Position numbers and translations under genes: made by a program. A stretch of DNA of 64,000 nucleotides from an uncultured Veillonellaceae bacterium (GTDB lineage Bacteria; Bacillota; Negativicutes; Veillonellales; Dialisteraceae), in NCBI GenBank assembly GCA_949286115.1, contig CASEBK010000033.1, positions 1 through 64,000 on the forward strand, read 5' to 3'. Below are positions 16,638 through 24,961 of the stretch, in pieces. Positions within the stretch are counted from its first letter, which is position 1, and the number at the start of each line of letters is the position of its first letter. Under the pieces are notes generated by a model that saw only the letters and a program-made list of their open reading frames with translations, was not told where the DNA came from and made no database searches.

Positions 16638-16810
16638 CGAATCGCTGGAAGCAGGCGTGCTTTGCCAGTGTCGCAGGATGGAGAGCTGTCGCGGATCTGC
16701 GATTTCACAGGGCCTGTGAGCGTATCTCGTCGAAGAGGGGACGCTCGAAGCCGAAGAATAGGGGAGCCTTTCACGGCTTCTGGAAAAGGGCGGGCCCTTC
16801 GGGAGCGTCC
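16638..16810. other. Highly structured non-coding stretch of unknown role
   Basis: No convincing reading frame lies here. Plus-strand complementary pairs are CTGG/CCAG around GCA/TGC, TCGCA/TGCGA, TCACAGG/CCTGTGA, and a multi-branch element in which GGACGCTC (16739-16746) pairs with GAGCGTCC (16803-16810). That element encloses GAAGCCG/CGGCTTC and AAGGGC/GCCCTT. I found no good promoter. It could be a small RNA, a 3' UTR element or a decayed repeat. Confidence 0.4.
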
Positions 16811-16848
16811 ATGTGAGGAAACGCCTTTCCCTGATCCGGCGCAAAAGA

Positions 16849-16882
16849 AAAGCGTGTACATGTGACTGTACACGCTTTTTTG
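16849..16882. terminator. Terminator at the 3' end of the DcuC-type gene
   Basis: AGCGTGTACA (16851-16860) and TGTACACGCT (16867-16876) form a perfect 10-bp stem with A-rich and T-rich flanks, usable in both directions. Confidence 0.85.
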
Positions 16883-16890
16883 GTCTGCGA

Positions 16891-18282
16891 TCAGCCGAAG
16901 AGGATGAAGTTGCCTACGACGATGAGGACGCACGATACGGCCATGGGGATGGCGGTGCGCTTCACCAGATCGAAGGGGCTGATGCCCGCCATGCCGCTGG
17001 CGACGATGATGACGCCGGTGATGGGCGAGATGGCCCGGGCGGAGCTGGCGATGAGGTGCATCGGCAGGATCATGAAGGCGGCGTTCACACCGGTCTTGGC
17101 GGCGATCTCAGGGACGAGATTCGCAAAGGCGAAGAAGGGGGCGTTGCCGGAGCCCATGATGATGCTGCATGCGGCGATGATGCCGATCATGACGAGAGTG
17201 AGGCCCGCCGCGCCGAAGCCCGTGTGCTGCGCGCCGTTGATGAGCGCGTCGATGGAGCCGGTGGTGGTGAGGCCCTTGGCGAAGAATTCGCCGGCGATGA
17301 TGATAGTGATGACGTTGGCCAGCTGACGGCCCATGCCGTCGAAGAAGACCTGGATCTCATCGCAGACCGTTTTCGGATTGTGGGTGCGGATGAGCTGCGC
17401 CACCATGCCGATGGCCATCCCGATGAACATGGCCATGATGATGTTCATTTTCACGGTGGGGATGCAGAGCGGCGAGAAGATGAGGATGAGCGCCAGCGGG
17501 ATGACCGGCAGGAGCGCAAAGAGTTTCGGCGGATGCGCGGTCATCGCTTCCTGCTCAGACTCGTTCTCCGCATGGACGGTCACGTCGTCGGAGCGCATGG
17601 GGCGCACCACGTGGCCGTCGCGTTTATCCATGATCTTCTGGGTGAAATAGTGGACGACCGCTACTACCGGGATGACGATGCAGGCGATCGGGATCTGATA
17701 GGTGTGCCAGTAGACGACCGGATTGAGGCCGGAGATCTCCGCCGCGAGGATGGTGCCCGTATCGGCCGGGCTCCAGTCCAGGCAGAGGGTCGTCGCGATG
17801 GCCGCAGTAGCGGCGATGCGGGAGACGCCGAGCGCGACCAGGATCGGGAACATGGTGACCATGAGAAGCATCGCCAGGCCCGAGGCACTGTTGATGGCCA
17901 GACCGAGGAACATGCCGAGCACCCAGCAGGCGCTCATGACGATGTACGGCGATTTCAGCCGAAGGAGCGGCGCGATGGTGAGATTGACGAGAGCATTGCT
18001 CGCGCCGATCTTATCCATGTACCGCGCAAAACCGCCTACGGCCATGATGTTGAGGCCAAGGCCCGCCACACGGTTCGCAAAAAGAGAACGGATGAGTTCA
18101 AAGAGATCGAAACCCATGAGGCCTGTGCCTTTGCCCTCCGGCAGGATGGTGCCGTATCCCATGATGACCGAGCCGGCGAGCATGATGCCGCCCGCCATGA
18201 AGAGCACCGTCTGCGCCTTGTAGCGCTTGACGATGAGCCAGCCGGCCCAGATCGTGACGAGGGCTGCAAAAATCAGATTCAA
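16891..18282 (-). CDS. C4-dicarboxylate carrier of the DcuC family
   Basis: A 463-residue protein with about 12 membrane segments. It resembles DcuC along its length, including the SRGGDLG-equivalent region (NRVAGLGLNIMAVGGFARYMDKIGA), SASGLAMLLMVTMFPILV and the C-terminal MGSGNAPFF and SSARAISPITGVII re-entrant motifs. DcuC-type carriers move succinate, fumarate and malate during anaerobic growth, usually succinate efflux in exchange for another dicarboxylate. The start is TTG at 18282 behind AGGGGGG, with no ATG at a comparable site. A long leader hairpin and an operator-like palindrome lie upstream. Confidence 0.8.
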   Translation of the reverse strand: MNLIFAALVTIWAGWLIVKRYKAQTVLFMAGGIMLAGSVIMGYGTILPEGKGTGLMGFDLFELIRSLFANRVAGLGLNIMAVGGFARYMDKIGASNALVNLTIAPLLRLKSPYIVMSACWVLGMFLGLAINSASGLAMLLMVTMFPILVALGVSRIAATAAIATTLCLDWSPADTGTILAAEISGLNPVVYWHTYQIPIACIVIPVVAVVHYFTQKIMDKRDGHVVRPMRSDDVTVHAENESEQEAMTAHPPKLFALLPVIPLALILIFSPLCIPTVKMNIIMAMFIGMAIGMVAQLIRTHNPKTVCDEIQVFFDGMGRQLANVITIIIAGEFFAKGLTTTGSIDALINGAQHTGFGAAGLTLVMIGIIAACSIIMGSGNAPFFAFANLVPEIAAKTGVNAAFMILPMHLIASSARAISPITGVIIVASGMAGISPFDLVKRTAIPMAVSCVLIVVGNFILFG

Positions 18283-18328
18283 AAAGATCCCCCCTTATGT
18301 TGTACGTTCTGCGTCAGGTCCGCAGAAA

Positions 18329-18420
18329 AGAGGCAGAGACGGCGCTTCCGCAGACTTCGGAGAGAGATGCTCCGCTCTTCCGAAGACTGTGGAGACAGAT
18401 GAGCGCGCGGCTCTGCCTCT
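18329..18420 (-). promoter_or_regulatory. Long leader hairpin upstream of the DcuC-type gene
   Basis: AGAGGCAGAG (18329-18338) and CTCTGCCTCT (18411-18420) form a perfect 10-bp outer stem. CTTCGGA (18355-18361) and TCCGAAG (18379-18385) form an inner stem. In the transcribed minus sense the outer stem ends in TTTT, so it may be an attenuator or a protein-binding leader. It is not a riboswitch class I recognise. Confidence 0.5.
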
Positions 18421-18429
18421 GTATCCTGC

Positions 18430-18447
18430 ATTTATTGTACAATAAAT
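18430..18447. promoter_or_regulatory. 18-bp perfect palindrome, candidate operator
   Basis: ATTTATTGTACAATAAAT is perfectly self-complementary and contains TACAAT, a possible -10 for the minus-strand carrier gene. This is consistent with a dimeric repressor or activator site for that gene. Confidence 0.5.
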
Positions 18448-18643
18448 CAATATAAAATCATAGATTCATCTCACGAAGTGATGGACTTTTCAGGTTTGTT
18501 CCCGGCGGGCGCGGCATGGAAGAAAGGGAGGCGAGAGCCGCGGCGGCAAAAAATAAAAGGGCGGAACCGGGAAAAACAGTAAAAAACGAAGGGCGTTTAT
18601 GTTACAATGAAAAATATAATTTTCTGAGACAGGAGTGAATCAT

Positions 18644-19882
18644 ATGGCACATTGCAACGAAGCTTATCTGAATCTGCAGGGGTCGTACCTCTTTGCAGAA
18701 GTGAAAAAAAGAGCCAACGCCTATCAGGAGAGCCATCCCGATGCGAAGATCATCTCGCTCGGCATCGGCGACGTGACGCAGCCTCTCGCGCCGGCCGTCA
18801 TCGAGGCGATGCACAAAGCGGTAGACGAGATGGCGCATAAGGAGACGTTCCGCGGCTACGGTCCGGAGCAGGGGTATCTCTTCCTCCGTCAGGCCATCGT
18901 GGATCATGATTTCAAATCCCGCGGCGTCGACATCGACCCATCGGAGATCTTCGTGAGCGACGGCGCGAAGTGCGACGTGGGCAATATCCAGGAGATCTTC
19001 GACATCAATGATATCGTCGCCGTGACGGACCCGGTCTACCCGGTGTACGTGGACAGCAACGTCATGGCCGGCCGGAGCGGCCGCTTCGTACGCGGCGCGT
19101 TCGAGCGCATTGCGTACCTCCCCTGCTATGAGGAATGTGGATTCCAGCCGACCCTTCCGGTGCACGACCCGGCGATCATCTATCTCTGCTCGCCGAACAA
19201 CCCCACCGGGGCAGCAATGGATAAGAAAGCCCTCACCATGTGGGTGCGCTACGCGAAGCAGACCGGCTCGGTCATCCTCTTCGACGCGGCGTACGAATGC
19301 TTCATTTCTGATGAGAACATTCCCCACAGCATCTACGAGATTGAAGGGGCGAAGGAAGTGGCCATCGAGTTCCGGTCCTACTCCAAGACGGCGGGCTTCA
19401 CCGGCGTGCGCTGCGGCTTCTGCGTGGTGCCGCATGAGCTGATGCTCGAGACCGCGTCCGGCGAAAAAGTAGAAGCGAACAAGCTCTGGGACCGCCGCCA
19501 GTGCACGAAGTTCAACGGCGTGTCCTACATCGTGCAGCGCGGGGCGGAAGCGGTGTACAGCGAAGAAGGGCAGAAGCAGATCCGCGCCACCATCGACATC
19601 TACAAGAAGAACGCCCAGGTGATGCTCGAAGGCGCGAAGGAAGCAGGCCTCTCTGCGACGGGCGGCACGAACAGCCCTTACGTATGGCTCGCTGTGCCGG
19701 AAGGTATGACCAGCTGGGATTTCTTCGATTTCCTTCTGAATGAAGCGCAGATCATCTGCACGCCCGGCTCCGGGTTCGGCCCCTGCGGGGAAGGCTATGT
19801 GCGCCTTACCGCGTTCAATACGCCGGAACTCACCGCGGAAGCGGTGGAGCGCATGAAGAAAGCGCTCGCCGCGCGGAAATGA
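18644..19882 (+). CDS. dapL: LL-diaminopimelate aminotransferase
   Basis: A PLP enzyme of 412 residues that converts tetrahydrodipicolinate directly to LL-diaminopimelate, bypassing the acylated intermediates of DapD/C/E. It has the class I/II aminotransferase core with CSPNNPTGAA (near 184), the FDAAYE aspartate, the PLP lysine in SYSKTAGFTGVRCG, and a C-terminal GEGYVRLTAF arginine motif. AGGAG is positioned for the ATG at 18644; a GTG at 18635 is less likely. It supplies lysine and peptidoglycan, together with the decarboxylase at 37017. Confidence 0.94.
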   Translation: MAHCNEAYLNLQGSYLFAEVKKRANAYQESHPDAKIISLGIGDVTQPLAPAVIEAMHKAVDEMAHKETFRGYGPEQGYLFLRQAIVDHDFKSRGVDIDPSEIFVSDGAKCDVGNIQEIFDINDIVAVTDPVYPVYVDSNVMAGRSGRFVRGAFERIAYLPCYEECGFQPTLPVHDPAIIYLCSPNNPTGAAMDKKALTMWVRYAKQTGSVILFDAAYECFISDENIPHSIYEIEGAKEVAIEFRSYSKTAGFTGVRCGFCVVPHELMLETASGEKVEANKLWDRRQCTKFNGVSYIVQRGAEAVYSEEGQKQIRATIDIYKKNAQVMLEGAKEAGLSATGGTNSPYVWLAVPEGMTSWDFFDFLLNEAQIICTPGSGFGPCGEGYVRLTAFNTPELTAEAVERMKKALAARK

Positions 19883-19905
19883 TCGGTCGATATACCAGAA
19901 AGAAG

Positions 19906-19930
19906 GCGCAGCCTGCAGGGGCTGTGCTTT
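19906..19930 (+). terminator. Weak terminator after dapL
   Basis: GCGCAGCC (19906-19913) and GGCTGTGC (19920-19927) pair with one G-U and are followed by a short TTT. Confidence 0.5.
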
Positions 19931-19973
19931 CCTGCTGTCATGACGCCGCGGATGCGCGGCAGGGGGAGACACT

Positions 19974-21080
19974 ATGAGCACCAATTTACAGATCGGCATC
20001 GTGGGCCTGCCAAATGTGGGCAAGTCTACGCTCTTCAATGCCATCACAAAAGCCGGCGCAGAAGCGGCGAATTTCCCGTTCTGCACCATCGAGCCGAACG
20101 TAGGCGTCGTGGAAGTGCCGGACCACCGCCTTTATGATCTGGCGGACATGTTCCATCCGAAGAAGACGACGCCCGCCTTCACGCGTTTCGTGGACATCGC
20201 GGGCCTCGTGGCCGGCGCGTCCAGGGGCGAGGGCCTGGGCAACCAGTTCCTGAGCCACATCCGCGAGACCGACGCCATCGCGCACGTGGTGCGGTGCTTT
20301 GAAAATGAGAACATCACCCACGTGGAAGGTTCCGTCGATCCGGTGCGGGACATGGACATCATCAATACGGAGCTCTGCCTGGCGGACCTGGAGAGCGTGG
20401 ATAAGAAAAAGACGAAGACCGCCAAGCTCGCGCAGGCGGGCATCAAAGAGGCGAAGGCGCAGCTGCCGCTCCTGGAGCGTGTCTATGAAGCGCTCTCCGA
20501 CGGCACGCCGGCGCGGGCGCTCACTTTCACCGAAGACGATATGGACGTGCTGAAGGAGCTGAACCTCCTGACGCTCAAGCCGGTGCTCTACGTGCTGAAC
20601 ACGTCGGAAGACGACATCGCCGACCCGATGGCCAATCCCTACGTGCAGAAAGCCGCCGCGGAAGCGGAGAAGGAAAACGCGAAGTGGGTGCCGATCTCGG
20701 CAGAGATCGAACAGGAAGTGTCCGAGCTGGACGCGGAAGAAGCGAAGGCATTCCTCGCCGACTTGGGCGAGACTGAGCCGGGGCTGAACCGTCTCATCCG
20801 CAGCGCCTATTCGCTCCTGGGCCTCATCAATTTCTTCACCGTCGGCGCCGACGAATGCCGGTCTTGGACCGTGCACGCCCACACGAAAGCGCCGAAGGCG
20901 GCGGGCAAGATCCACTCCGACATCGAGCGCGGCTTCATCCGCGCGGAGATCGTGCCCTACGACGACCTCATGGCGTGCGGCTCTTTCAATGCCGTCCGCG
21001 AGAAGGGGCTCCTTCGCATCGAAGGCAAGGACTACGAGATCCAGGACGGAGACGTGGCGTATTTCCGCTTCAACGTCTGA
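19974..21080 (+). CDS. ychF: Ribosome-binding ATPase YchF
   Basis: A 368-residue Obg-related P-loop protein that binds ATP in preference to GTP and associates with the ribosome in stress responses. It has G1 GLPNVGKST (11-19), the G3 region [16 protein letters not shown], an inserted coiled coil (about 130-190) and the C-terminal TGS domain from about 280 ending [18 protein letters not shown] precedes the ATG. Confidence 0.96.
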   Translation: MSTNLQIGIVGLPNVGKSTLFNAITKAGAEAANFPFCTIEPNVGVVEVPDHRLYDLADMFHPKKTTPAFTRFVDIAGLVAGASRGEGLGNQFLSHIRETDAIAHVVRCFENENITHVEGSVDPVRDMDIINTELCLADLESVDKKKTKTAKLAQAGIKEAKAQLPLLERVYEALSDGTPARALTFTEDDMDVLKELNLLTLKPVLYVLNTSEDDIADPMANPYVQKAAAEAEKENAKWVPISAEIEQEVSELDAEEAKAFLADLGETEPGLNRLIRSAYSLLGLINFFTVGADECRSWTVHAHTKAPKAAGKIHSDIERGFIRAEIVPYDDLMACGSFNAVREKGLLRIEGKDYEIQDGDVAYFRFNV

Positions 21081-21093
21081 CGCTATCACAAAG

Positions 21094-21122
21094 AAAGCAG
21101 AGTCTGCGGGCTCTGCTTTTTG
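21094..21122 (+). terminator. Terminator after ychF
   Basis: AAAGCAGAG (21094-21102) and CTCTGCTTT (21111-21119) form a perfect stem followed by T. Confidence 0.85.
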
Positions 21123-21175
21123 CGTGCGCCGTTTTCGCGGGATGATACAATGAAAGAAATGAAAAGGAGGCTCCT

Positions 21176-22318
21176 ATGATCGCATATCCATCCATCGTCA
21201 AAGGCCGCTTCGTGAGCCGGCCAAACCGTTTCGTCATCCTCATGGACATCGGCGGGACCATCGTCAGGGCGCATATGCCGAACCCCGGGCGCATGCGGGA
21301 GCTCCTCTTTCCGGGCGTTGTCCTCTACGCCGCGCCCCACGCGAAAGAGGGGAGCCGTACGGCGTACCGCGTGGTGGGCGTGGAGCGGGATGGAGAGGCG
21401 ATTCCCCTCGACACGTCCCGGGCCAACGACACTGCCGCCGCGCTCATCGACGGCGGGCGCATCCCCGGCTGGGAAGCTTACCGCGTGCTCCGGCGGGAAG
21501 TCACGATGGGTGACAGCCGTTTCGACCTTCTCATAGGAAACGAAGAAGAGCAGTTTCCCGTGGAAGTGAAGTCGTGCACGCTCTTTGGCCGCCGCGGCGC
21601 GATGTTTCCCGATGCGGTGACCGCCCGCGGGCGGAAGCATATCCTGCATCTGGGAGAGATCGGGCGGAGCGGAGGGAAAGCGGGGCTCCTTATCCTCGTC
21701 CAGTGGGACCGGGCGCAGTGGTTCCTCCCGGACTATCACACCGATCCTGACTTCGCTGAGGCGTTCTGCGCCTCCGCGCCCCATATCGACTGGAAGGCCG
21801 CGGCGCTCCGGTGGACGCCCGACTTCACGGCGCCGCAGTCGGTGCGCCTCCTTCCTTCGCCCCTTGCCATTTTGGAGCGGGAAGCGGGGAATCGCGGCGA
21901 CTATCTCCTCGTGCTGCGCCTGTCCGAGGCGCAGGATATCGAGATCGGAAGCCTCGGCACGCGCCATTTCCCCACGGGGTACTACGTCTACGTCGGCTCG
22001 GCGAAAAAGAATCTGGACCAGCGCATCGCCCGCCACCGCCGCCTGCGGAAAGGCATGCACTGGCACATCGACTACCTCCGGCAGAAAGCGCAGTGGACAG
22101 GATGTATCCCCATCCGCACGGCAGAGGACCTTGAGCACGCCCTCGCCGCGGCGGTCTCCCGCATCGCCGACTGGATCGTCCCCGGCTTCGGCTGCACCGA
22201 CTGCCGCTGCCCCTCCCACCTCTTCGGCTTCACAAAAGATCCTATGCACCTGCCGGCCTTCGTGCAGATCGAAGAGGACTTTGAGATCAACCGGCTGGAC
22301 CGGTGGGCTTCGCCGTAA
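21176..22318 (+). CDS. SfsA-family protein fused to a C-terminal DUF123/GIY-YIG-like domain
   Basis: A 380-residue two-domain protein. Residues 1 to about 222 match SfsA (RFVSRPNRFVILMDIGG, HMPNPGRMRELLFPG, EVKSCTLFGRRGAMFPDAVTARGRKHILHL). SfsA has an OB-fold plus nuclease-like domain, binds DNA and is linked to sugar-fermentation control in E. coli. From about 240 the chain matches DUF123, a GIY-YIG-like endonuclease domain, with GYYVYVGSA, RIARHRR and HWHIDYL, and a conserved Cys cluster FGCTDCRCPSHLFGF. Two nuclease-like domains in one chain suggest DNA or RNA processing. AAGGAGG precedes the ATG. Confidence 0.88.
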   Translation: MIAYPSIVKGRFVSRPNRFVILMDIGGTIVRAHMPNPGRMRELLFPGVVLYAAPHAKEGSRTAYRVVGVERDGEAIPLDTSRANDTAAALIDGGRIPGWEAYRVLRREVTMGDSRFDLLIGNEEEQFPVEVKSCTLFGRRGAMFPDAVTARGRKHILHLGEIGRSGGKAGLLILVQWDRAQWFLPDYHTDPDFAEAFCASAPHIDWKAAALRWTPDFTAPQSVRLLPSPLAILEREAGNRGDYLLVLRLSEAQDIEIGSLGTRHFPTGYYVYVGSAKKNLDQRIARHRRLRKGMHWHIDYLRQKAQWTGCIPIRTAEDLEHALAAAVSRIADWIVPGFGCTDCRCPSHLFGFTKDPMHLPAFVQIEEDFEINRLDRWASP

Positions 22319-22325
22319 GACGCAG

Positions 22326-22354
22326 TTGACAGGGAATAGGGGGGATGGTATACT
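22326..22354 (+). promoter_or_regulatory. Promoter of the Trp T-box leader
   Basis: Consensus TTGACA (22326-22331), a 17-nt spacer and TATACT (22349-22354). Confidence 0.85.
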
Positions 22355-22359
22355 TATCC

Positions 22360-22643
22360 TAATTTCAAAGCAAACTCAGTGAGCGGGAAGAGTAGCCTGA
22401 TGGCAGGCAGCGCAGAGAGCCGGCGTTGGTGGGAGTCCGGTGTGCGGTCGTCAGAGGAATGGGCCCGTGAGAGGCAGCCCGATCCGGAAACGGGGTAGGA
22501 GCTGACGGAACTTTCACCGTTAGAGGAAAGCGTATACTATCATGTATATCGTGAGCCGGGCTTGAAAGAGCCAATCAGGGTGGCACCGCGGAAGTTTGAC
22601 CTTTCGTCCCTTTGCATTCGTGCAGGGGGATGAAAGGTTTTTT
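22360..22643 (+). promoter_or_regulatory. T-box riboswitch, tryptophan-specific by specifier
   Basis: All T-box landmarks are present: stem I with the AGAGAG bulge, a distal loop GGTGGGAGTCC, a specifier loop GAATGG with codon UGG at 22460-22462, the T-box AGGGTGGCACCGCGG (22577-22591), and a terminator (22599-22610 with 22626-22638, then six T). Uncharged tRNA-Trp should turn on the downstream transporter. Confidence 0.93.
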
Positions 22644-22673
22644 AGTGATCAGGAACAGAAAGGAGCGAGTCGC

Positions 22674-24158
22674 ATGGAGCCGGTGAAGGATGTATCACAG
22701 CTTGTATTTACGAAAGCGAGAGGAGGGCGCTTCCGCTGGCTCACTGTATCGACGCTGATGCTGGCCATCGGGATGATCCTGCATCTGGTATCTCCCTCTA
22801 TCGCAGGCTTCACGCCGAACTGGATGATCGCCACGTACTGCGTAGCCATCCTTCTCACGAAGCCGAGCTTCCGCCAGTGCCTGGGCATCTGCATGGTGGC
22901 GGCGCTCATGGAGGTCTTCACGAGCAAGTCTGCATTTCCCTACGGTGACTTTGCGAGTGAATTCGCCGGGGCCTATGTGGCGGGCTTCTTCGCTCACAAG
23001 GTGCCGCCTATCCGCATCGGACGCTTCTCTATCCGGCCCATGCTCTGCGGCTTCGTGACCACCATGGTGTCCGGCACGGTCTTCGTGACGATTCTGAAGC
23101 TGGTGATGGGCATCCCCATGAGCGTTTTCCTCTACGGCATCATGCCGGCGGTGGTGCTTGTCGCAGTGGGCAACGGGATCATCACTCCCTTCCTTTATTT
23201 CCCGGCGCTCCGCCTCTTCGAGTCCATGCACTACATGGCGGACACGGAGGAGAAGGACAGTGACCACAGCGGCCTCACGCTCGCCCAGAGCCAGCCCGGC
23301 GTGGTCTCGGTGGAGCATCTCACGTATACCTATCCCTTTTCCAAAGCGCCAGCGCTCTCCGATGTGACGCTCCAGATCCGGGAGAAAGACTTCGTAGTGG
23401 TCACCGGTCCGAACGGGGCGGGCAAGACGACGCTCCTCATGGCGATGATCGGCGCGGTGCCTCATTACTACGGCGGCACCATGCGGGGGATGGTCTTCAC
23501 CGACGGCCGCGCGACGACGCAGACGAGCATCGCGGACCTCGCGTCAAGCATCGGTGTCATCCTGGCGGATTACGGCGCGCAGATCGTCACCATGACGGTG
23601 GGCGAGGAAATGGCGTTCACCCTGGAGAATCACGGCTTTCCGCCGGAGGAGATCGCCCGGCGGTCGAAGGAGGCTCTCACGAAAGTCCATCTGGATGGGC
23701 TGGAAGAGCGGAAAGTCTCGACGCTCTCCGGCGGGCAGCGGCAGCGGCTGGCCATCGCGGCGGTGCTCGCCGAGGAGCCGAAGGTGCTCGTCTTCGACGA
23801 ACCGACGTCGGCGCTCGATCCCGAAGGCATCCGCGATTTCTACGAGCTCGTGGGGAGCCTCAACCGGGATTACGGCATGACCGTCGTCGTGGCGGAGCAT
23901 CATCTGGAGGCGGTGCTCCCCTACGCGAAGCGATTCGTTCTCCTCGCAGAGGGACGCATCGCTGCCGACGGCACGCCGGAAGAGGTGATGCGTGCCATGT
24001 ACCGGCAGGGCATCTACGAAGAGGCCATCCCTGATCTGTTCCGAGCACAGCTCGACCTTGAAGCGGAGGGCGAGACCTTTGAGCGGCCTTTCCTCAGCAT
24101 GAAGGACGCCGCTGCTTCTGTGAAGAGAAATATGGCAAAGGAGGGAGCGCCATGCTGA
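22674..24158 (+). CDS. Fused ECF transporter subunit: TrpP-like S component plus ATPase
   Basis: A 494-residue fusion. Residues about 25-210 form five or six membrane segments resembling TrpP tryptophan transporters (LMLAIGMILHLVSPSIAGFTPNWMIA). From about 230 there is an ABC ATPase of the EcfA type with Walker A GPNGAGKTT, signature LSGGQRQRLA, Walker [13 protein letters not shown] and the switch histidine in VAEHH. In usual ECF systems the S component and the ATPase are separate proteins. The upstream UGG T-box and the TrpP resemblance agree that the substrate is tryptophan or a tryptophan precursor. The ATG at 22674 has AGGAG; the 26 residues read upstream fall in the terminator. Confidence 0.85.
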   Translation: MEPVKDVSQLVFTKARGGRFRWLTVSTLMLAIGMILHLVSPSIAGFTPNWMIATYCVAILLTKPSFRQCLGICMVAALMEVFTSKSAFPYGDFASEFAGAYVAGFFAHKVPPIRIGRFSIRPMLCGFVTTMVSGTVFVTILKLVMGIPMSVFLYGIMPAVVLVAVGNGIITPFLYFPALRLFESMHYMADTEEKDSDHSGLTLAQSQPGVVSVEHLTYTYPFSKAPALSDVTLQIREKDFVVVTGPNGAGKTTLLMAMIGAVPHYYGGTMRGMVFTDGRATTQTSIADLASSIGVILADYGAQIVTMTVGEEMAFTLENHGFPPEEIARRSKEALTKVHLDGLEERKVSTLSGGQRQRLAIAAVLAEEPKVLVFDEPTSALDPEGIRDFYELVGSLNRDYGMTVVVAEHHLEAVLPYAKRFVLLAEGRIAADGTPEEVMRAMYRQGIYEEAIPDLFRAQLDLEAEGETFERPFLSMKDAAASVKRNMAKEGAPC

Positions 24159-24961
24159 CGCTGAAAGACGTATCGTTCCATTACGGAAAAGAAGGGCCGG
24201 AGATCCTGCGGCACATCGACCTTTCCTTCGGCCGGGGAGAATTCGTGGCGGTCACTGGGCGGAACGGCAGCGGGAAGACCACCATCACGCGGCTCCTCAC
24301 GGGGCTCGAAAAGCCTTCCTCCGGCGCGGTCCTCTACGGCGGGCAGGACGTGACGGCCGAGGATGCCGCCGCACGGAGCCGCTTCATCGGCTATGTGTTC
24401 CAGCAGCCGGACCGGCAGATGTTTATGCCCACCGTGCGGGAGGAAGTGGGGTTCGGCCCCTATCAGCAGGGCCTTCGCGGGGCGGAGCTCCGGGAGACGG
24501 TGGACGAAGCGATGAAGCAGGCCGATGTATACCGCTTCGCCGACGAGTACCCGCGGACGCTCTCCCGGGGCGATCAGCAGCGCATCGCCATCGCGTCGGC
24601 GCTCGCCATGCACACGGAGTACATCGTGCTCGACGAGCCCACGAGCGGCCAGGACGGCCGGGAGAAAAAACGTCTCTCCGCGCTGATGACGAAGATGAAA
24701 GACGCAGGCATCACGGTGATCCTCGTGACGCACGACATGGACATCGTAGCGGGCGAATGCACGCGGGCCGTGGTCATCGCAGATCACAGCGTCGCCTTCG
24801 ACGGCCCGCCGGAGGAGCTCTTCGCGTCTGGGCGGCCCGAGGCGTGGGGCCTCGCCTGTCCCGCATCGGTGCGGCTGGGACACGCGCTCCCCGGCAGACC
24901 ATACTGCAAAGACATGGCGGCCTTCTGTGAGATGTATCGGAAAGTGAGGGGAATGAAATGA
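24152..24961 (+). CDS. ECF transporter ATPase, second subunit
   Basis: A 269-residue ABC ATPase. Walker A is GRNGSGKTT (near 35), the Q-loop is YVFQQPDRQMF (typical of EcfA), Walker B is IVLDEPTSGQD and the switch histidine lies in VTHD. The signature is LSRGDQQR rather than LSGGQ, so one composite ATP site may be weakened, as in asymmetric EcfA1/EcfA2 pairs. It overlaps the fused gene by 7 nt and the T component by 4 nt. Confidence 0.85.
   Translation: MLTLKDVSFHYGKEGPEILRHIDLSFGRGEFVAVTGRNGSGKTTITRLLTGLEKPSSGAVLYGGQDVTAEDAAARSRFIGYVFQQPDRQMFMPTVREEVGFGPYQQGLRGAELRETVDEAMKQADVYRFADEYPRTLSRGDQQRIAIASALAMHTEYIVLDEPTSGQDGREKKRLSALMTKMKDAGITVILVTHDMDIVAGECTRAVVIADHSVAFDGPPEELFASGRPEAWGLACPASVRLGHALPGRPYCKDMAAFCEMYRKVRGMK

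Noticed and set aside
16621-16880. Match to 6S RNA, SRP RNA or tmRNA in the structured stretch
   Set aside because: None of the signature motifs I know for those RNAs is present and the fold is multi-branched rather than a long rod.
16813-18402. Plus-strand frame of 529 codons opposite the DcuC-type carrier
   Set aside because: The product is Asp/His/Glu-rich and the real carrier is on the minus strand with a strong ribosome binding site.
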